The notes under the pieces are model-generated. The model made no database searches. It saw only the letters and a program-made list of their open reading frames with translations, and had not been told where the DNA came from. Below, one piece after another: positions 45,120 to 54,789 of a DNA stretch of 64,000 nucleotides. The stretch is from NCBI GenBank assembly GCA_905221615.1, contig CAJNDT010005877.1:1-64000 (forward strand), given 5' to 3'. The stretch comes from Symbiodinium sp. CCMP2592 (taxonomy: Eukaryota > Sar > Dinophyceae > Suessiales > Symbiodiniaceae). The position numbers and the translations under genes were made by a program. The stretch's first letter is position 1. Each line of letters begins with the position of its first letter.

Positions 45120-46554
45120 GAAAAGAGGGTAAGTCATCGAGTTTCCCCCGCAAGTAAAACAGCATGAAATCCCCTCCCCCCACAACAAGCAACTCGATGA
45201 CCCGCCTCGTGGGGGCCAAAGGAAAAGGCTTGCCCCCCCCCCCCGCTTTTAACGGGAAATACATTCGTCGCCCAAAGAAAGAGTGGAATCGAATTTGAAG
45301 CCTTCATCCCCCGAATTCACTTTGTCGGCATCTCAGTGGGTGTGTTAAAAAAAACAGGATTAGGGGCCCAAAGAGCCCACAAGTTGAGTGAGTTTGCCCG
45401 AGAGGCCTGAGGGTTGTGCCTCACTTCGCCCCGCTGAGATATCATCGACCAAACACCTGGAATTTGTCTATGCCTTTGGGGGCTGCCGGGTCCCCTGTCG
45501 TAGGGTCCCCCGCCTCATCCAGAGGTGTCACTGGTCCTTTTGGTACGTATGCCCTCTACAAGGCCTGAAGTCAAGGCTCAGGTTAAAAGTACACTCCCCC
45601 GCTCAGTTCCTCTTGTCCCGGTAGTCGCCCTTCTTGCTATTGTCCTTATTGGTTTTTTCTTCTGCGTCTTCCCCTCCTTCTTCGCTTTCTTAGCCCTTGC
45701 AAGAGGATCACGTTGGAAGGTCTTCATCCCCTTCCCCTTTTCCTCCTTTTGAGCTTTTGCCCTTTCCCGGATTGGGGTTAGATGAGCTCGCCATGGATGG
45801 AGTCAAGGCTGACGTAGTCCCGCTAGGTCACTGTGTGGTCCGCGTCGCGGTTGTATGCTCCTTCCCCCTACTGGCGGGCCACCCTCAGAGAGGGGCCGCA
45901 GTCAGGTTCCGGAGGAAGCGCTTGGAGAAAGGGCCTCTTAAGCAAAACAGCGGCGGATATGCGACTCAAGCGCCGCTGGAAAAAGCACAAAGGCTCTCCT
46001 GAGGGAACAACCTCAGGCCAACCCTGTGCCTCCCCCCAGTGCCAAGGAGGGTGACAGCCCCCAAGACAAAGGTGCGGACACTTGAGCCAAAATGGCCACT
46101 CTGTCTTCTTCTTCCGCCGGGCATGAGGGGCTGTTAAGACCCCTCGGCCACTAGGGCCCCCCCATATTTTGTGGGGACTTTGGAGGAGTGTGAAAGGTTT
46201 TTTGTAGGCTCTCCCCGGGCAGATCTTGTCATAAAGTTATGATCAATTGAAACGCGATGTTAGATCTCCCCCGGTTTTTGTGACTACACTGTACGGTTAG
46301 CTTCACCTGTAACGGCTCAGGATCGCTTTCAGCAAGAAAAAGGACTAGCTATACAACAAGCACGATATAAAGCAATCCGCATGACCGTTGTTGCCAGGCA
46401 AGGCTTTCGCATCTACGGCAATCCCCCACGTTCATCGTTTGTCGCAGGTAAAGCAACACCAGGAATACATGTTATCATTCTCTCTCTCTCTCTCTCTCTC
46501 TCCCTTCTTCCCTCTCCCTCCATCCCTCCTGTCCTCCCACCCTCCCTCTGGAAC
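45120..46554. other. Unassigned, C/G-run-rich region with a partial spliced leader
   Basis: No gene recognised. It contains poly-C runs (about 45231-45244), a (TC)n tract at 46477-46502, and at 46081-46096 a 16-nt minus-strand match to the 3' part of DinoSL (GCCATTTTGGCTCAAG). Sequence just 5' of both spliced-leader copies (minus strand) is related: gaagacagagt precedes each. Confidence 0.6.
46081..46096 (-). other. Partial DinoSL copy (16 nt)
   Basis: GCCATTTTGGCTCAAG on the minus strand equals the last 16 bases of DinoSL. The preceding bases (agtg) do not match, and the following bases (tgtccg) lack a GT donor at the exon end. It is a relic parallel to the complete copy 1.1 kb away. Confidence 0.75.
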
Positions 46555-46969
46555 ACGAAGCTTCCACATGCATAGGTTCTGGCGATGGTGTGGTGGGTTG
46601 TTCGGGCCCAGTCGCCTGCAAAGGTTGCCCGGTCGTCCTCGAAGGAGTTGAGCTAGACACCGAGGTGTTGTTTTCAACGCTCCCTTGGTGCAGCCGTTGC
46701 AGCAGCGCTTGCAGCTCGCTGTCCGTGCAGTAGCAACCATCCTCAGAATCATCGTTGACGAGCTTGGCAAATGCGTCCAGCTCGAGGCCCTGCGAAGATC
46801 GGCTTTCGTGGCAAAGAGCTTCAAACTCGAGCTGCCACTCCCGATCGGTGCCGGTGAAGCCGGTCTGCTCAGCAAACGGCCGCATGTCAGCAGCCGTCAG
46901 GAAGCCCTTGCCTGTTCTGTCCAACGCATTGAACACGGCCTCTAGCAATCCTTGTCTCGAACTTCTGTC
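46555..46969 (-). CDS. EF-hand exon, array copy 1 (type A)
   Basis: The exon begins after ccgcttgcag at 46969 in phase 0 (DRSSRQGLLEAVFNALDRTG). An EF-hand-like loop, DRTGKGFLTAAD, is followed by MRPFAEQTGFTGTDREWQLE, LELDAFAKLVNDDSED and GCYCTDSELQALLQ. Loop position 12 is Asp rather than Glu, which usually weakens calcium binding. The tail is Ser/Thr/Pro-rich (NNTSVSSSTPSRTTGQPLQ) and unique to this copy. The frame runs on into a (TC)n tract, so the 3' end given is approximate. As the lowest-coordinate member on the minus strand, it would be the last exon of the array. Confidence 0.65.
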
Positions 46970-47067
46970 CTGCAAGCGGTAGATTCTCTTCTCTTCTTTT
47001 GTTCTACCACGATTTTGACGTAGCCGGACCTAGGAGACAAGTCTGCAGAAGCAGTGCCCACCCCTTC

Positions 47068-47535
47068 TCATGCTAAACCTTCATGGACCCGGGGATCGTG
47101 ACTTGCGCAATGCCAGCTGTACACTACTTGCACACTTATTAATGCTCGTACGGCTGTGATGCACATGCCGACCTCCGACGCTGGCTGTGGTTGGCTGCCT
47201 TTACCCGAAGTAGCTGCATTGGGCACCGAAGTGTTGCTTTCAATGCCCCCTTGGTGCAGCCGTTGCAGCAGCGCTTGCAGCTCGCTGTCCGTGCAGTAGC
47301 AACCTTCCTCAGAATCATCGTTGACGAGCTTGGCAAATGCGTCCAGCTCGAGGCCCTGCGAACATCGGCTTTCGTGGCAAAGAGCTTCAAACTCGAGCTG
47401 CCACTCCCGATCGGTGCCGGTGAAGCCGGTCTGCTCAGCAAACGGCCGCATGTCAGCAGCCGTCAGGAAGCCCTTGCCTGTTCTGTCCAACGCATTGAAC
47501 ACGGCCTCTAGCAATCCTTGTCTCGAACTTCTGTC
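47068..47535 (-). CDS. EF-hand exon, array copy 2 (type A)
   Basis: Same acceptor and domain as copy 1, starting 566 bp away at 47535. The loop is DRTGKGFLTAAD. It differs from other copies at a few codons (SEEGCYC, HQGGIESN). The tail is shared with copies 3 and 4 (NTSVPNAATSGKGSQPQPAS), then VHEGLA and a stop at 47068. A phase-0 GT occurs at SE|VG in the tail (gag-gtcggc), so splicing to the next copy could bypass the stop. Confidence 0.65.
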   Translation of the reverse strand, partial: DRSSRQGLLEAVFNALDRTGKGFLTAADMRPFAEQTGFTGTDREWQLEFEALCHESRCSQGLELDAFAKLVNDDSEEGCYCTDSELQALLQRLHQGGIESNTSVPNAATSGKGSQPQPASEVGMCITAVRALISVQVVYSWHCASHDPRVHEGLA

Positions 47536-47639
47536 CTGCATGCGGTAGATTCTCTTCTCTTCTTTTGTTCTACCACGATTTTGACGTAGCCGGACCTAGG
47601 AGACAAGTCTGCAGAATCAGAAGCAGTGCCCACCCCTTC

Positions 47640-48107
47640 TCATGCTAAACCTTCATGGACCCGGGGATCGTGACTTGCGCAATGCCAGCGGTACACTACT
47701 TGCACACTTATTAATGCTCGTACGGCTGTGATGCACATGCCGACCTCCGACGCTGGCTGTGGTTGGCTGCCTTTACCCGAAGCAGCTGCATTGGGCACCG
47801 AAGTGTTGCTTTCAATGCTCCCTTGGTGCAGCCGTTGCAGCAGCGCTTGCAGCTCGCTGTCCGTGCAGTAGCAACCATCCTCAGAATCATCGTTGACGAG
47901 CTTGGCAAATGCGTCCAGCTCGAGGCCCTGCGAACATCGGCTTTCGTGGCAAAGAGCTTCAAACTCGAGCTGCCACTCCCGATCGGTGCCGGTGAAGCCG
48001 GTCTGCTCAGCAAACGGCCGCATGTCAGCAGCCGTCAGGAAGCCCTTGCCTGTTCTGTCCAACGCATTGAACACGGCCTCTAGCAATCCTTGTCTCGAAC
48101 TTCTGTC
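47640..48107 (-). CDS. EF-hand exon, array copy 3 (type A)
   Basis: Starts at 48107, 572 bp from copy 2, and is nearly identical to it over both exon and flanking spacer, so the duplication is recent. The tail reads NTSVPNAAASGKGSQPQPAS and ends at 47640. The spacer has a 6-bp insertion (cagaat) relative to copy 2, accounting for the 572-bp period. Confidence 0.65.
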   Translation of the reverse strand, partial: DRSSRQGLLEAVFNALDRTGKGFLTAADMRPFAEQTGFTGTDREWQLEFEALCHESRCSQGLELDAFAKLVNDDSEDGCYCTDSELQALLQRLHQGSIESNTSVPNAAASGKGSQPQPASEVGMCITAVRALISVQVVYRWHCASHDPRVHEGLA

Positions 48108-48205
48108 CTGCAAGCGGTAGATTCTCTTCTCTTCTTTTGTTCTACCACGATTTTGACGTAACCGGACCTAGGAGACAAGTCTGCAGAAGCAGTGCCCACC
48201 CCTTC

Positions 48206-48673
48206 TCATGCTAAACCTCCATGGACCCGGGGATCGTGACTTGCGCAATGCCAGCTGTACACTACTTGTACACTTATTAATACTTGTAGGGCTGTGATGC
48301 ACATGCCGACCTCCGACGCTGGCTGTGGTTGGCTGCCTTTACCCGAAGTAGCTGCATTGGGCACCGAAGTGTTGCTTTCAATGCTCCCTTGGTGCAGCCG
48401 TTGCAGCAGCGCTTGCAGCTCGCTGTCCGTGCAGTAGCAACCATCCTCAGAATCATCGTTGACGAGCTTGGCAAATGCGTCCAGCTCGAGGCCCTGCGAA
48501 GATCGGCTTTCGTGGCAAAGAGCTTCAAACTCGAGCTGCCACTCCCGATCGGTGCCGGTGAAGCCGGTTTGCTCAGCAAACGGCCGCATGTCAGCAGCCG
48601 TCAGGAAGCCCTTGCCTGTCTTGTCCATCGCATTGAACACGGCCTCTAGCAATCCTTGTCTCGAACTTCTGTC
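48206..48673 (-). CDS. EF-hand exon, array copy 4 (type A, first of its type)
   Basis: Starts at 48673 after cttgcag. The loop reads DKTGKGFLTAAD. The open frame extends upstream through the acceptor into a basic stretch that is probably intron. It shares the tail of copies 2 and 3 and ends at 48206. It is the most 5' of the type A copies. The spacer before it (48690-48870) differs from the other A spacers and marks the switch to type B. Confidence 0.65.
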   Translation of the reverse strand, partial: DRSSRQGLLEAVFNAMDKTGKGFLTAADMRPFAEQTGFTGTDREWQLEFEALCHESRSSQGLELDAFAKLVNDDSEDGCYCTDSELQALLQRLHQGSIESNTSVPNAATSGKGSQPQPASEVGMCITALQVLISVQVVYSWHCASHDPRVHGGLA

Positions 48674-48876
48674 CTGCAAGCGGTAGATTCTCTTCTCTTC
48701 TTTTGTTCTACCACGATTTTGAGCAGATCTTGTCTGGAAACCTGAACCAGAAACAGCAACTGCTAAACAGGCTGTCTTGAACTGGAACTGCACTAAGTAG
48801 ACTATCTTACAGCGCACCCTCTTCTTCAAATCTTACCTGCCTGCGGTGTTAGCTAGTCTCAGAATGGAACTCGACA

Positions 48877-48989
48877 TCAGCTTCTGGCTTTCGGCTCGGC
48901 CTTGGCAGGAGCGTGGGCAGGTGCCATGCCGGATGCAACGGCCTTTGCAGCAACCGGAGCCGCTTTGGCTGGATTCGTGCTGGGCGGGG

Positions 48990-49020
<31 letters not shown>

Positions 49021-49284
49021 CAGCAATGCTCGCAACTCGCTGTCTGAGCAGTAGCAGCCCTCGTCCGAGGAGTCGTTCACAAGCTGCACGAACTCTTCCA
49101 ATTTAATCCCTTTCGCACTTCCACGGTCTCGGCACAGCAATGCAAACTCCTGCTGCCACTCGTGGTCGCTGCCGCCGAAGCCAGTCTGCTCTGCGAACGG
49201 CCGCATGTCTGCAGCTGTGAGATATCCTTTGCGTGTCTTGTCCAAGGAACTGAAGACAGCCTCGATCAAGTCTCGTCTTGGATC
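48877..49284 (-). CDS. EF-hand exon, array copy 5 (type B, Q10)
   Basis: Begins after gtctcgcag at 49284 in phase 0 (DPRRDLIEAVFSSLDKTRKG). The loop is DKTRKGYLTAAD, followed by MRPFAEQTGFGGSDHEWQQE, LEEFVQLVNDSSDEGCYCSD and a tract of 10 Gln, then PPPSTNPAKAAP and an Ala/Pro/Lys tail ending KARS and TGA at 48877. No ATG occurs before the MRPF Met, so the first part must come from an upstream exon. A GTAAGA donor sequence lies just after the stop (gcag-gtaaga). Confidence 0.65.
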
Positions 49285-49384
49285 CTGCGAGACCGGAACT
49301 GGAGCTACACTGTCTTAGAGCGCACACTCTTCTTCAAATCTTACTTGCCTGCGGTGTTGACTAATCTCAGAATGGAACTCGACA

Positions 49385-49783
49385 TCAGCTTCTGGCTTTC
49401 GGCCCGGCCTTGGCAGGAGCGTGGGCAGGTGCCATGCCGGATGCAACGGCCTTTGCAGCAACCGGAGCAGCTTTGGCTGGATTTGTGCTGGGCGGGGGCT
49501 GCTGTTGCTGCTGCTGCTGCTGCAATGCTCGCAACTCGCTGTCTGAGCAGTAGCAGCCCTCGTCCGAGGAGTCGTTCACAAGCTGCACGAACTCTTCCAA
49601 TTTAATCCCTTTCGCACTTCCACGGTCTCGGCAAAGCAATGCAAACTCCTCCTGCCACTCGTGGTCACTGCCGCTGAAGCCAGTCTGCTCTGCGAACGGT
49701 CGCATGTCTGCAGCGGTGAGATATCCTTTGCGTGTCTTGTCCAAGGAACTGAAGACAGCCTCGATCAAGTCTCGTCTTGGATC
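49385..49783 (-). CDS. EF-hand exon, array copy 6 (type B, Q8)
   Basis: Nearly identical to copy 5, beginning at 49783. It has 8 Gln and lacks one Leu before them, reads FSGSDHEWQEE instead of FGGSDHEWQQE, and ends KAGPKARS. Confidence 0.65.
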   Translation of the reverse strand, partial: DPRRDLIEAVFSSLDKTRKGYLTAADMRPFAEQTGFSGSDHEWQEEFALLCRDRGSAKGIKLEEFVQLVNDSSDEGCYCSDSELRALQQQQQQQQPPPSTNPAKAAPVAAKAVASGMAPAHAPAKAGPKARS

Positions 49784-49883
49784 CTGCGAGACCGGAACCG
49801 GAGCTACACTGTCTTAGAGCGCACCTTCTTCTTCAAATCTTACCTGCCTGCGGTGTTAGCTAGTCTCAGAATGGAACTCGACA

Positions 49884-49996
49884 TCAGCTTCTGGCTTTCG
49901 GCTCGGCCTTGGCAGGAGCGTGGGCAGGTGCCATGCCGGATGCAACGGCCTTTGCAGCAACCGGAGCCGCTTTGGCTGGATTCGTGCTGGGCGGGG

Positions 49997-50027
<31 letters not shown>

Positions 50028-50291
50028 CAGCAATGCTCGCAACTCGCTGTCTGAGCAGTAGCAGCCCTCGTCCGAGGAGTCGTTCACAAGCTGCACGAAC
50101 TCTTCCAATTTAATCCCTTTCGCACTTCCACGGTCTCGGCACAGCAATGCAAACTCCTGCTGCCACTCGTGGTCGCTGCCGCTGAAGCCAGTCTGCTCTG
50201 CGAACGGCCGCATGTCTGCAGCGGTGAGATATCCTTTGCGTGTCTTGTCCAAGGAACTGAAGACAGCCTCGATCAAGTCTCGTCTTGGATC
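49884..50291 (-). CDS. EF-hand exon, array copy 7 (type B, Q10)
   Basis: Begins at 50291, 508 bp from copy 6. It has 10 Gln and FSGSDHEWQQE. Its spacer resembles that of copy 5 (gttagctagtctcag) rather than copies 6, 8 and 9 (gttgactaatctcag), so duplication seems to have involved pairs of units. Confidence 0.65.
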
Positions 50292-50391
50292 CTGCGAGAC
50301 CGGAACTGGAGCTACACTGTCTTAGATCGCACACTCTTCTTCAAATCTTACTTGCCTGCGGTGTTGACTAATCTCAGAATGGAACTCGACA

Positions 50392-50793
50392 TCAGCTTCT
50401 GGCTTTCGGCTCGGCCTTGGCAGGAGCGTGGGCAGGTGCCATGCCGGATGCAACGGCCTTTGCAGCAACCGGAGCAGCTTTGGCTGGATTTGTGCTGGGC
50501 GGGGGCTGCTGTTGCTGCTGCTGCTGCTGCAGCAATGCTCGCAACTCGCTGTCTGAGCAGTAGCAGCCCTCGTCCGAGGAGTCGTTCACAAGCTGCACGA
50601 ACTCTTCCAATTTAATCCCTTTCGCACTTCCACGGTCTCGGCACAGCAATGCAAACTCTTGCTGCCACTCGTGGTCGCTGCCACTGAAGCCAGTCTGCTC
50701 TGCGAACGGCCGCATGTCTGCAGCTGTGAGATATCCTTTGCGTGTCTTGTCCAAGGAACTGAAGACAGCCTCGATCAAGTCTCGTCTTGGATC
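50392..50793 (-). CDS. EF-hand exon, array copy 8 (type B, Q8)
   Basis: Begins at 50793, 502 bp from copy 7, with 8 Gln. The domain is otherwise identical to copy 7. Confidence 0.65.
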   Translation of the reverse strand, partial: DPRRDLIEAVFSSLDKTRKGYLTAADMRPFAEQTGFSGSDHEWQQEFALLCRDRGSAKGIKLEEFVQLVNDSSDEGCYCSDSELRALLQQQQQQQQPPPSTNPAKAAPVAAKAVASGMAPAHAPAKAEPKARS

Positions 50794-50893
50794 CTGCGAG
50801 ACCGGAACTGGAGCTACACTGTCTTAGAGCGCACACTCTTCTTCAAATCTTACTTGCCTGCGGTGTTGACTAATCTCAGAATGGAACTCGACA

Positions 50894-51292
50894 TCAGCTT
50901 CTGGCTTTCGGCCCGGCCTTGGCAGGAGCGTGGGCAGGTGCCATGCCGGATGCAACGGCCTTTGCAGCAAGCGGAGCAGCTTTGGCTGGATTTGTGCTGG
51001 GCGGGGGCTGCTGTTGCTGCTGCTGCTGCAGCAATGCTCGCAACTCGCTGTCTGAGCAGTAGCAGCCCTCGTCCGAGGAGTCGTTCACAAGCTGCACGAA
51101 CTCTTCCAATTTAATCCCTTTCGCACTTCCACGGTCTCGGCACAGCAATGCAAACTCCTGCTGCCACTCGTGGTCGCTGCCGCCGAAGCCAGTCTGCTCT
51201 GCGAACGGCCGCATGTCTGCAGCTGTGAGATGGCCTTTGTTTGTTCTGTCCAACGTCTTGAACACGGCCTTGATCAAATCGCGCCTGGAATC
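50894..51292 (-). CDS. EF-hand exon, array copy 9 (type B, Q7, most 5')
   Basis: Begins after cctgcag at 51292 (DSRRDLIKAVFKTLDRTNKG). The loop DRTNKGHLTAAD and the first 20 residues differ from other B copies and resemble type A, while the rest is standard type B with 7 Gln. It is the first array exon in transcript order and may keep the ancestral upstream junction. The sequence beyond 51300 is no longer part of the repeat. Confidence 0.65.
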   Translation of the reverse strand, partial: DSRRDLIKAVFKTLDRTNKGHLTAADMRPFAEQTGFGGSDHEWQQEFALLCRDRGSAKGIKLEEFVQLVNDSSDEGCYCSDSELRALLQQQQQQQPPPSTNPAKAAPLAAKAVASGMAPAHAPAKAGPKARS

Positions 51293-51664
51293 CTGCAGCA
51301 GAGCGACTGACTGATGACATGCGATGTCATTTGCCAGGACAAGCGGTGTACATCAATGCACCATAGCTCTTGAGCGATCCCTTGATGGCCTGAGACTGAG
51401 CTGGAGCAGCTGGAGCACGGGAAACTGGTGGAGCTTGATGGTGCGCCTCCCAACAGATTCGACAGGACGGTTTTGTGGTTGTTCAGCTCTGAACATAATC
51501 AGGAATCAGGAGGGTGCTGCACCCGTCCTGCACCACCTGTCGCGTTGCTAGTTGCAAGTTGCAGACGCCTGATCCCAAGGCATCATGAAGAAATCCGTGA
51601 GAACTTGCTTGCGTAGTCCTCTCTCCCTATCCTTCTCGCGGTCCTCTCACTCTATTCAAACTCT

Positions 51665-52045
51665 TTACTTTGTGGTGTCGGGCCGGCGCCGTTCATCGAG
51701 CCAGAAATGGCCGTCAGCTGTTCGGCGTCGTTCCTGAAAGGCTGCATGGTCACTGCGTGGCCTGCATGTGCTCGGACATCTGATGCCTTTCATCTTAGGG
51801 CGCTGCAGCTCACGACCCATGTGCAGCAGCCGCTGCGAGGCTGTTGCAAGGCCGAGCATCTTCCTTTGTGGCATGGTTTGTGGGCCGCGGGAGGCCTGAT
51901 CTTGGTCTTGGGGCATTGGCTCCAAGCGAGTCTTGACCTCGCCTGCCTGAAGATGGGCCAATGACACCCTCTTCGCCAAGTACTTCGTCATTTTTTGGTG
52001 CCCGCGATTTAAGCGCTGCACCGTCTCCTCAAGATCCACCTCCAA
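51665..52045 (-). CDS. Possible exon upstream of the EF-hand array
   Basis: The open frame reads EVDLEETVQRLNRGHQKMTK, then YLAKRVSLAHLQAGEVKTRL and a Gln/Pro/Arg-rich part. Composition is protein-like and helical. On the minus strand it lies 370 bp before the first EF-hand exon, so it may be an N-terminal exon of the same gene. No domain is recognised and exon ends are not defined. Confidence 0.35.
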   Translation of the reverse strand: MEVDLEETVQRLNRGHQKMTKYLAKRVSLAHLQAGEVKTRLEPMPQDQDQASRGPQTMPQRKMLGLATASQRLLHMGRELQRPKMKGIRCPSTCRPRSDHAAFQERRRTADGHFWLDERRRPDTTK

Positions 52046-52299
52046 GAAATGCTCAGCACCTGCGATCAGGGCAAGCCCAAAGCATGCCGAGCCAGCAGAG
52101 TGCTAGACAGCCTTGTGCAGTAGATATTTTGAGCTTCATCAAAGTTGTGTGTCGCGGACCAAAGGCTGCAGTTGGGTTCAGGACGGCGGCCTGACAACAG
52201 AGAAACACAGAAGGGATTGCAAACACAAAAGACAGAGGTGGCTCAAGGATCAACCAGCAATGCTGATGGATGTTGAACACAACTGCAGGCGCCGTCGCA

Positions 52300-52390
52300 T
52301 CGGGCTTGTGCTGTGCCAGCTGTGCCCTTTCGGCCTCAGACAATGAGGTGCGAACAGCCTCTGTCAATCTGTCGCGACATCAGACAAACC
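52300..52390 (-). CDS. Possible short exon
   Basis: After tcgcgacag on the minus strand, a helical peptide LTEAVRTSLSEAERAQLAQH continues with KPDATAPA. It may belong with the minus-strand exons on either side. Confidence 0.3.
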
Positions 52391-52492
52391 GCAATGTACT
52401 TGAGGCCACTGCCCAGGTCAGACCGTTACTGTCCGGCCTCAATACAAAGCACTCGAAGCAATCCAAACGACAGCGCCTCCTTTTCAGCTCTC

Positions 52493-52830
52493 TCAGCTCG
52501 TGCCGGGGTGCAAGGACGGTCGCGGCGCCGCTCCGAAGTCAGCTGCGAAGTTCGGGGCCCGCTGCTCCTGTCCACTGTGGCGTTGGCTGGCGGCGTCGGC
52601 ACTTACGAGCAGCCAAACTCGTTTCGAACGTTGCCGATGCGGATCTTCGGAGCCTGGGAACGCCGATTGCGGAGGATGTCTGCGAGGCTTGACGGGGCCG
52701 CGGTGCCCAAAGCTGGAGCAGCGGAAGCACCTGAGCGGCAAGCGGCAAGTTGCGGCAAGCGGACCTCCGGTACGACCGGGACCAGGGCCCGACTGCGCGA
52801 CGACCTGAGAACACGCCGTTTTGGGCTCAG
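52493..52830 (-). pseudogene. Decayed CCHC-knuckle-like segment
   Basis: One frame contains LRCFRCSSFGHRG, the start of a retroelement-type zinc knuckle (CxxCxxxGH), followed by PVKPRRH where the last Cys is missing. Basic sequence surrounds it. It could be an ORF1 relic, but the evidence is weak. Confidence 0.25.
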
Positions 52831-53035
52831 GCCCAAAGCTAAGATGCTCTTAACATCTCTGAACTGACAGTGGGACGTAGCTGATGTTGAGAGGCTTGTA
52901 CTGCCGTTTCCCTCACGGGACGCTTCGAATTCAGCTTCTAAGCAGGCTCCGTCTCACCGTAGTATCTCGTTCCTTGGCTTACGACCCTTGCCGTGCCTTT
53001 CTGCTTCGTTTTCTGAGTCGGATTCGGCTGGCTCA

Positions 53036-53375
53036 ACATGCCCTGCGCATCCTCCTCCTCTTGCAACATCTGCCTAAGCAATGCAGCCGGTCTTCCTCGC
53101 TATATATCCGAGATATTCCGAGATATTGCAAGGGCTTTGGCGCTAGCAGCATGTCTGCAGCCAACGTATCTTCCGTCTGTGCTGCTGGCCCGCGCCCTGG
53201 CAATGCCAAGGATCCAAAGTAACATGGCTCAGGCTGCAGCACTGGCCGTGCCTTTCTGCGTTCTCTCAGGTTTCGGTTTCGGTTGGCTCAGCATGCCCTG
53301 CGCATCTTCCTCCTCTTGCAACATCTGCCTCAGCAATGCTGAAAACCGATCAGGCACGCTTCTTGCCTTGCTGCC
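53036..53375 (-). CDS. Two duplicated exon-like segments (LLRQMLQEEEDAQGML)
   Basis: On the minus strand the peptide LLRQMLQEEEDAQGMLSQP is encoded twice, at about 53275-53340 and 53020-53095. The flanks are related and the second copy has diverged. The preserved reading frame with silent differences (cctcctcc versus ttcctcc) suggests coding sequence. It may be an N-terminal part of the gene containing the EF-hand exons. Confidence 0.35.
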
Positions 53376-54004
53376 TCGGGCTCTGGCGCCAACAGCAGGT
53401 CCGCAGCCAATCTGTCCTCCGTGTGCGGCAATGGCCTTTGCTGCTTGCTGCACCCAGGCCCCGCGAGCGATGCTTCGGCTTGAGATGTGCCTGGCTGACC
53501 GGGAAGAGCGTGCCTGTCGATTCACCAGGGATCAGGCGGGTCATGATGGGGAAGAGCCCAAGCTCCAGTGCAGCGCGATTTAGAACAAGCCAAGGGTGTG
53601 TCAACCGTGCTTTGCCGCCGGATCCCTCATGCCCAAGCTTGGGCATTTTGGTCTGGGGTGGCAATGGCTGTTGAAGCAGACTCTTCAACTATTGGGTCTT
53701 GGTACATCCCGTAGCATCTCTGGCCCGGGGCCCGGCCCCGGTTCTTTGCTGTCCTTCTTCAACATTTCAAAGGCACCAGCTTTTCAACTTCGGTCTTGCT
53801 CGCGTCACAGTGAGTCTTCAGCCGTATGCCGCAGGATCGTTTTCACATGTTCAGACCTTTCTTCTTGTGTCTGCTTCTGCGTTTAGAATTCAGAATAGTG
53901 TACCGGACCAACATTTTGCATCCAGGCTGTTGGGACTGCCGGGTACCCTTGAAGAAAGGAAACTGAGGGCCCAGGCAAATCTGCATCACTACTGGCTGCA
54001 ACAC

Positions 54005-54789
54005 TCACCCAAACACACAAGACATAATGTTTCGCAGAACTATGCGAAAGTCGGAAAGGACACGTGTGTGCAGACTATTCCAATCTTTAAGATGGTCTTC
54101 GAAAAGCCAAGTTTCCAGGCTTATCAGAACTGCAAGAGGCTGCGACTGCATTCGAAGGCGACTGAGGAGAAAATGTACATCCTCTGCTAGCAAACTCTGA
54201 CGTAGCTCCCAGGTGAGCACGCCATGCTCCTCATCAATCCATGACAAATGACCCGTGTTGTCAGCAGTCACGCTCAGAGAACAGGCAAAGAGCCAGGGCA
54301 CCTGCTGTAACAGATTAGACTTGGAGTGAGGCCATGTGTTACAGTGCGCTATCGGATGGGATTCAGACTCAGCCGTGTAGCGAAAGAGCTGTTGTCCCTT
54401 GGCCCTCCACACATCACGACGTGCAGCGAAAGCAATAAGCGACTCCTCGCCCACGGCAGTCTGAGCGTAGGCAGCTGAATGAACCCGCGAACGTCGGCAA
54501 ATGGAGGTCATCCGGAGTGTGAACGGTATTGCTGATGTGGAAAAGGCCAGGCAGGAGCGGTGGACAACAAGTTTGTGAAATGGACCGCCAAACAGCCGGT
54601 CGCATGCTAGCACTGTAGCTTGTGCGATGTTCGGACAACTTTCAAGATGGCGGAGGTCCAACCTTTGCATCGCGAGCAGTCCGGGCAGAACACTTCAGGC
54701 AGTTTCTGATCATGATGTCCCATCTTAAGCAAAATAGTATCTCGCATAGCCCGGCATAGCCAGCAAGAATTCAAGCACAGCTCGACCAA
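54005..54789 (-). pseudogene. Unknown minus-strand ORF with Cys-pair start
   Basis: Two frames (54789-54625 and 54670-54005) appear to join by a frameshift near 54625. The first has CWLC..CPDC Cys pairs, a possible zinc site. The second runs 221 codons with mixed composition (HLSWIDEEHGVLTWELRQSL, SQPLAVLISLETWLFEDHLK). I do not recognise the family. The Cys pairs plus an uninterrupted 200-residue frame make a degraded gene or element more likely than chance. Confidence 0.35.

Noticed and set aside
52812..52835. CCGTTTTGGGCTCAGG as a third spliced-leader relic
   Set aside because: Only loosely similar to DinoSL (an inserted G and mismatches) and part of a GC-rich imperfect palindrome.
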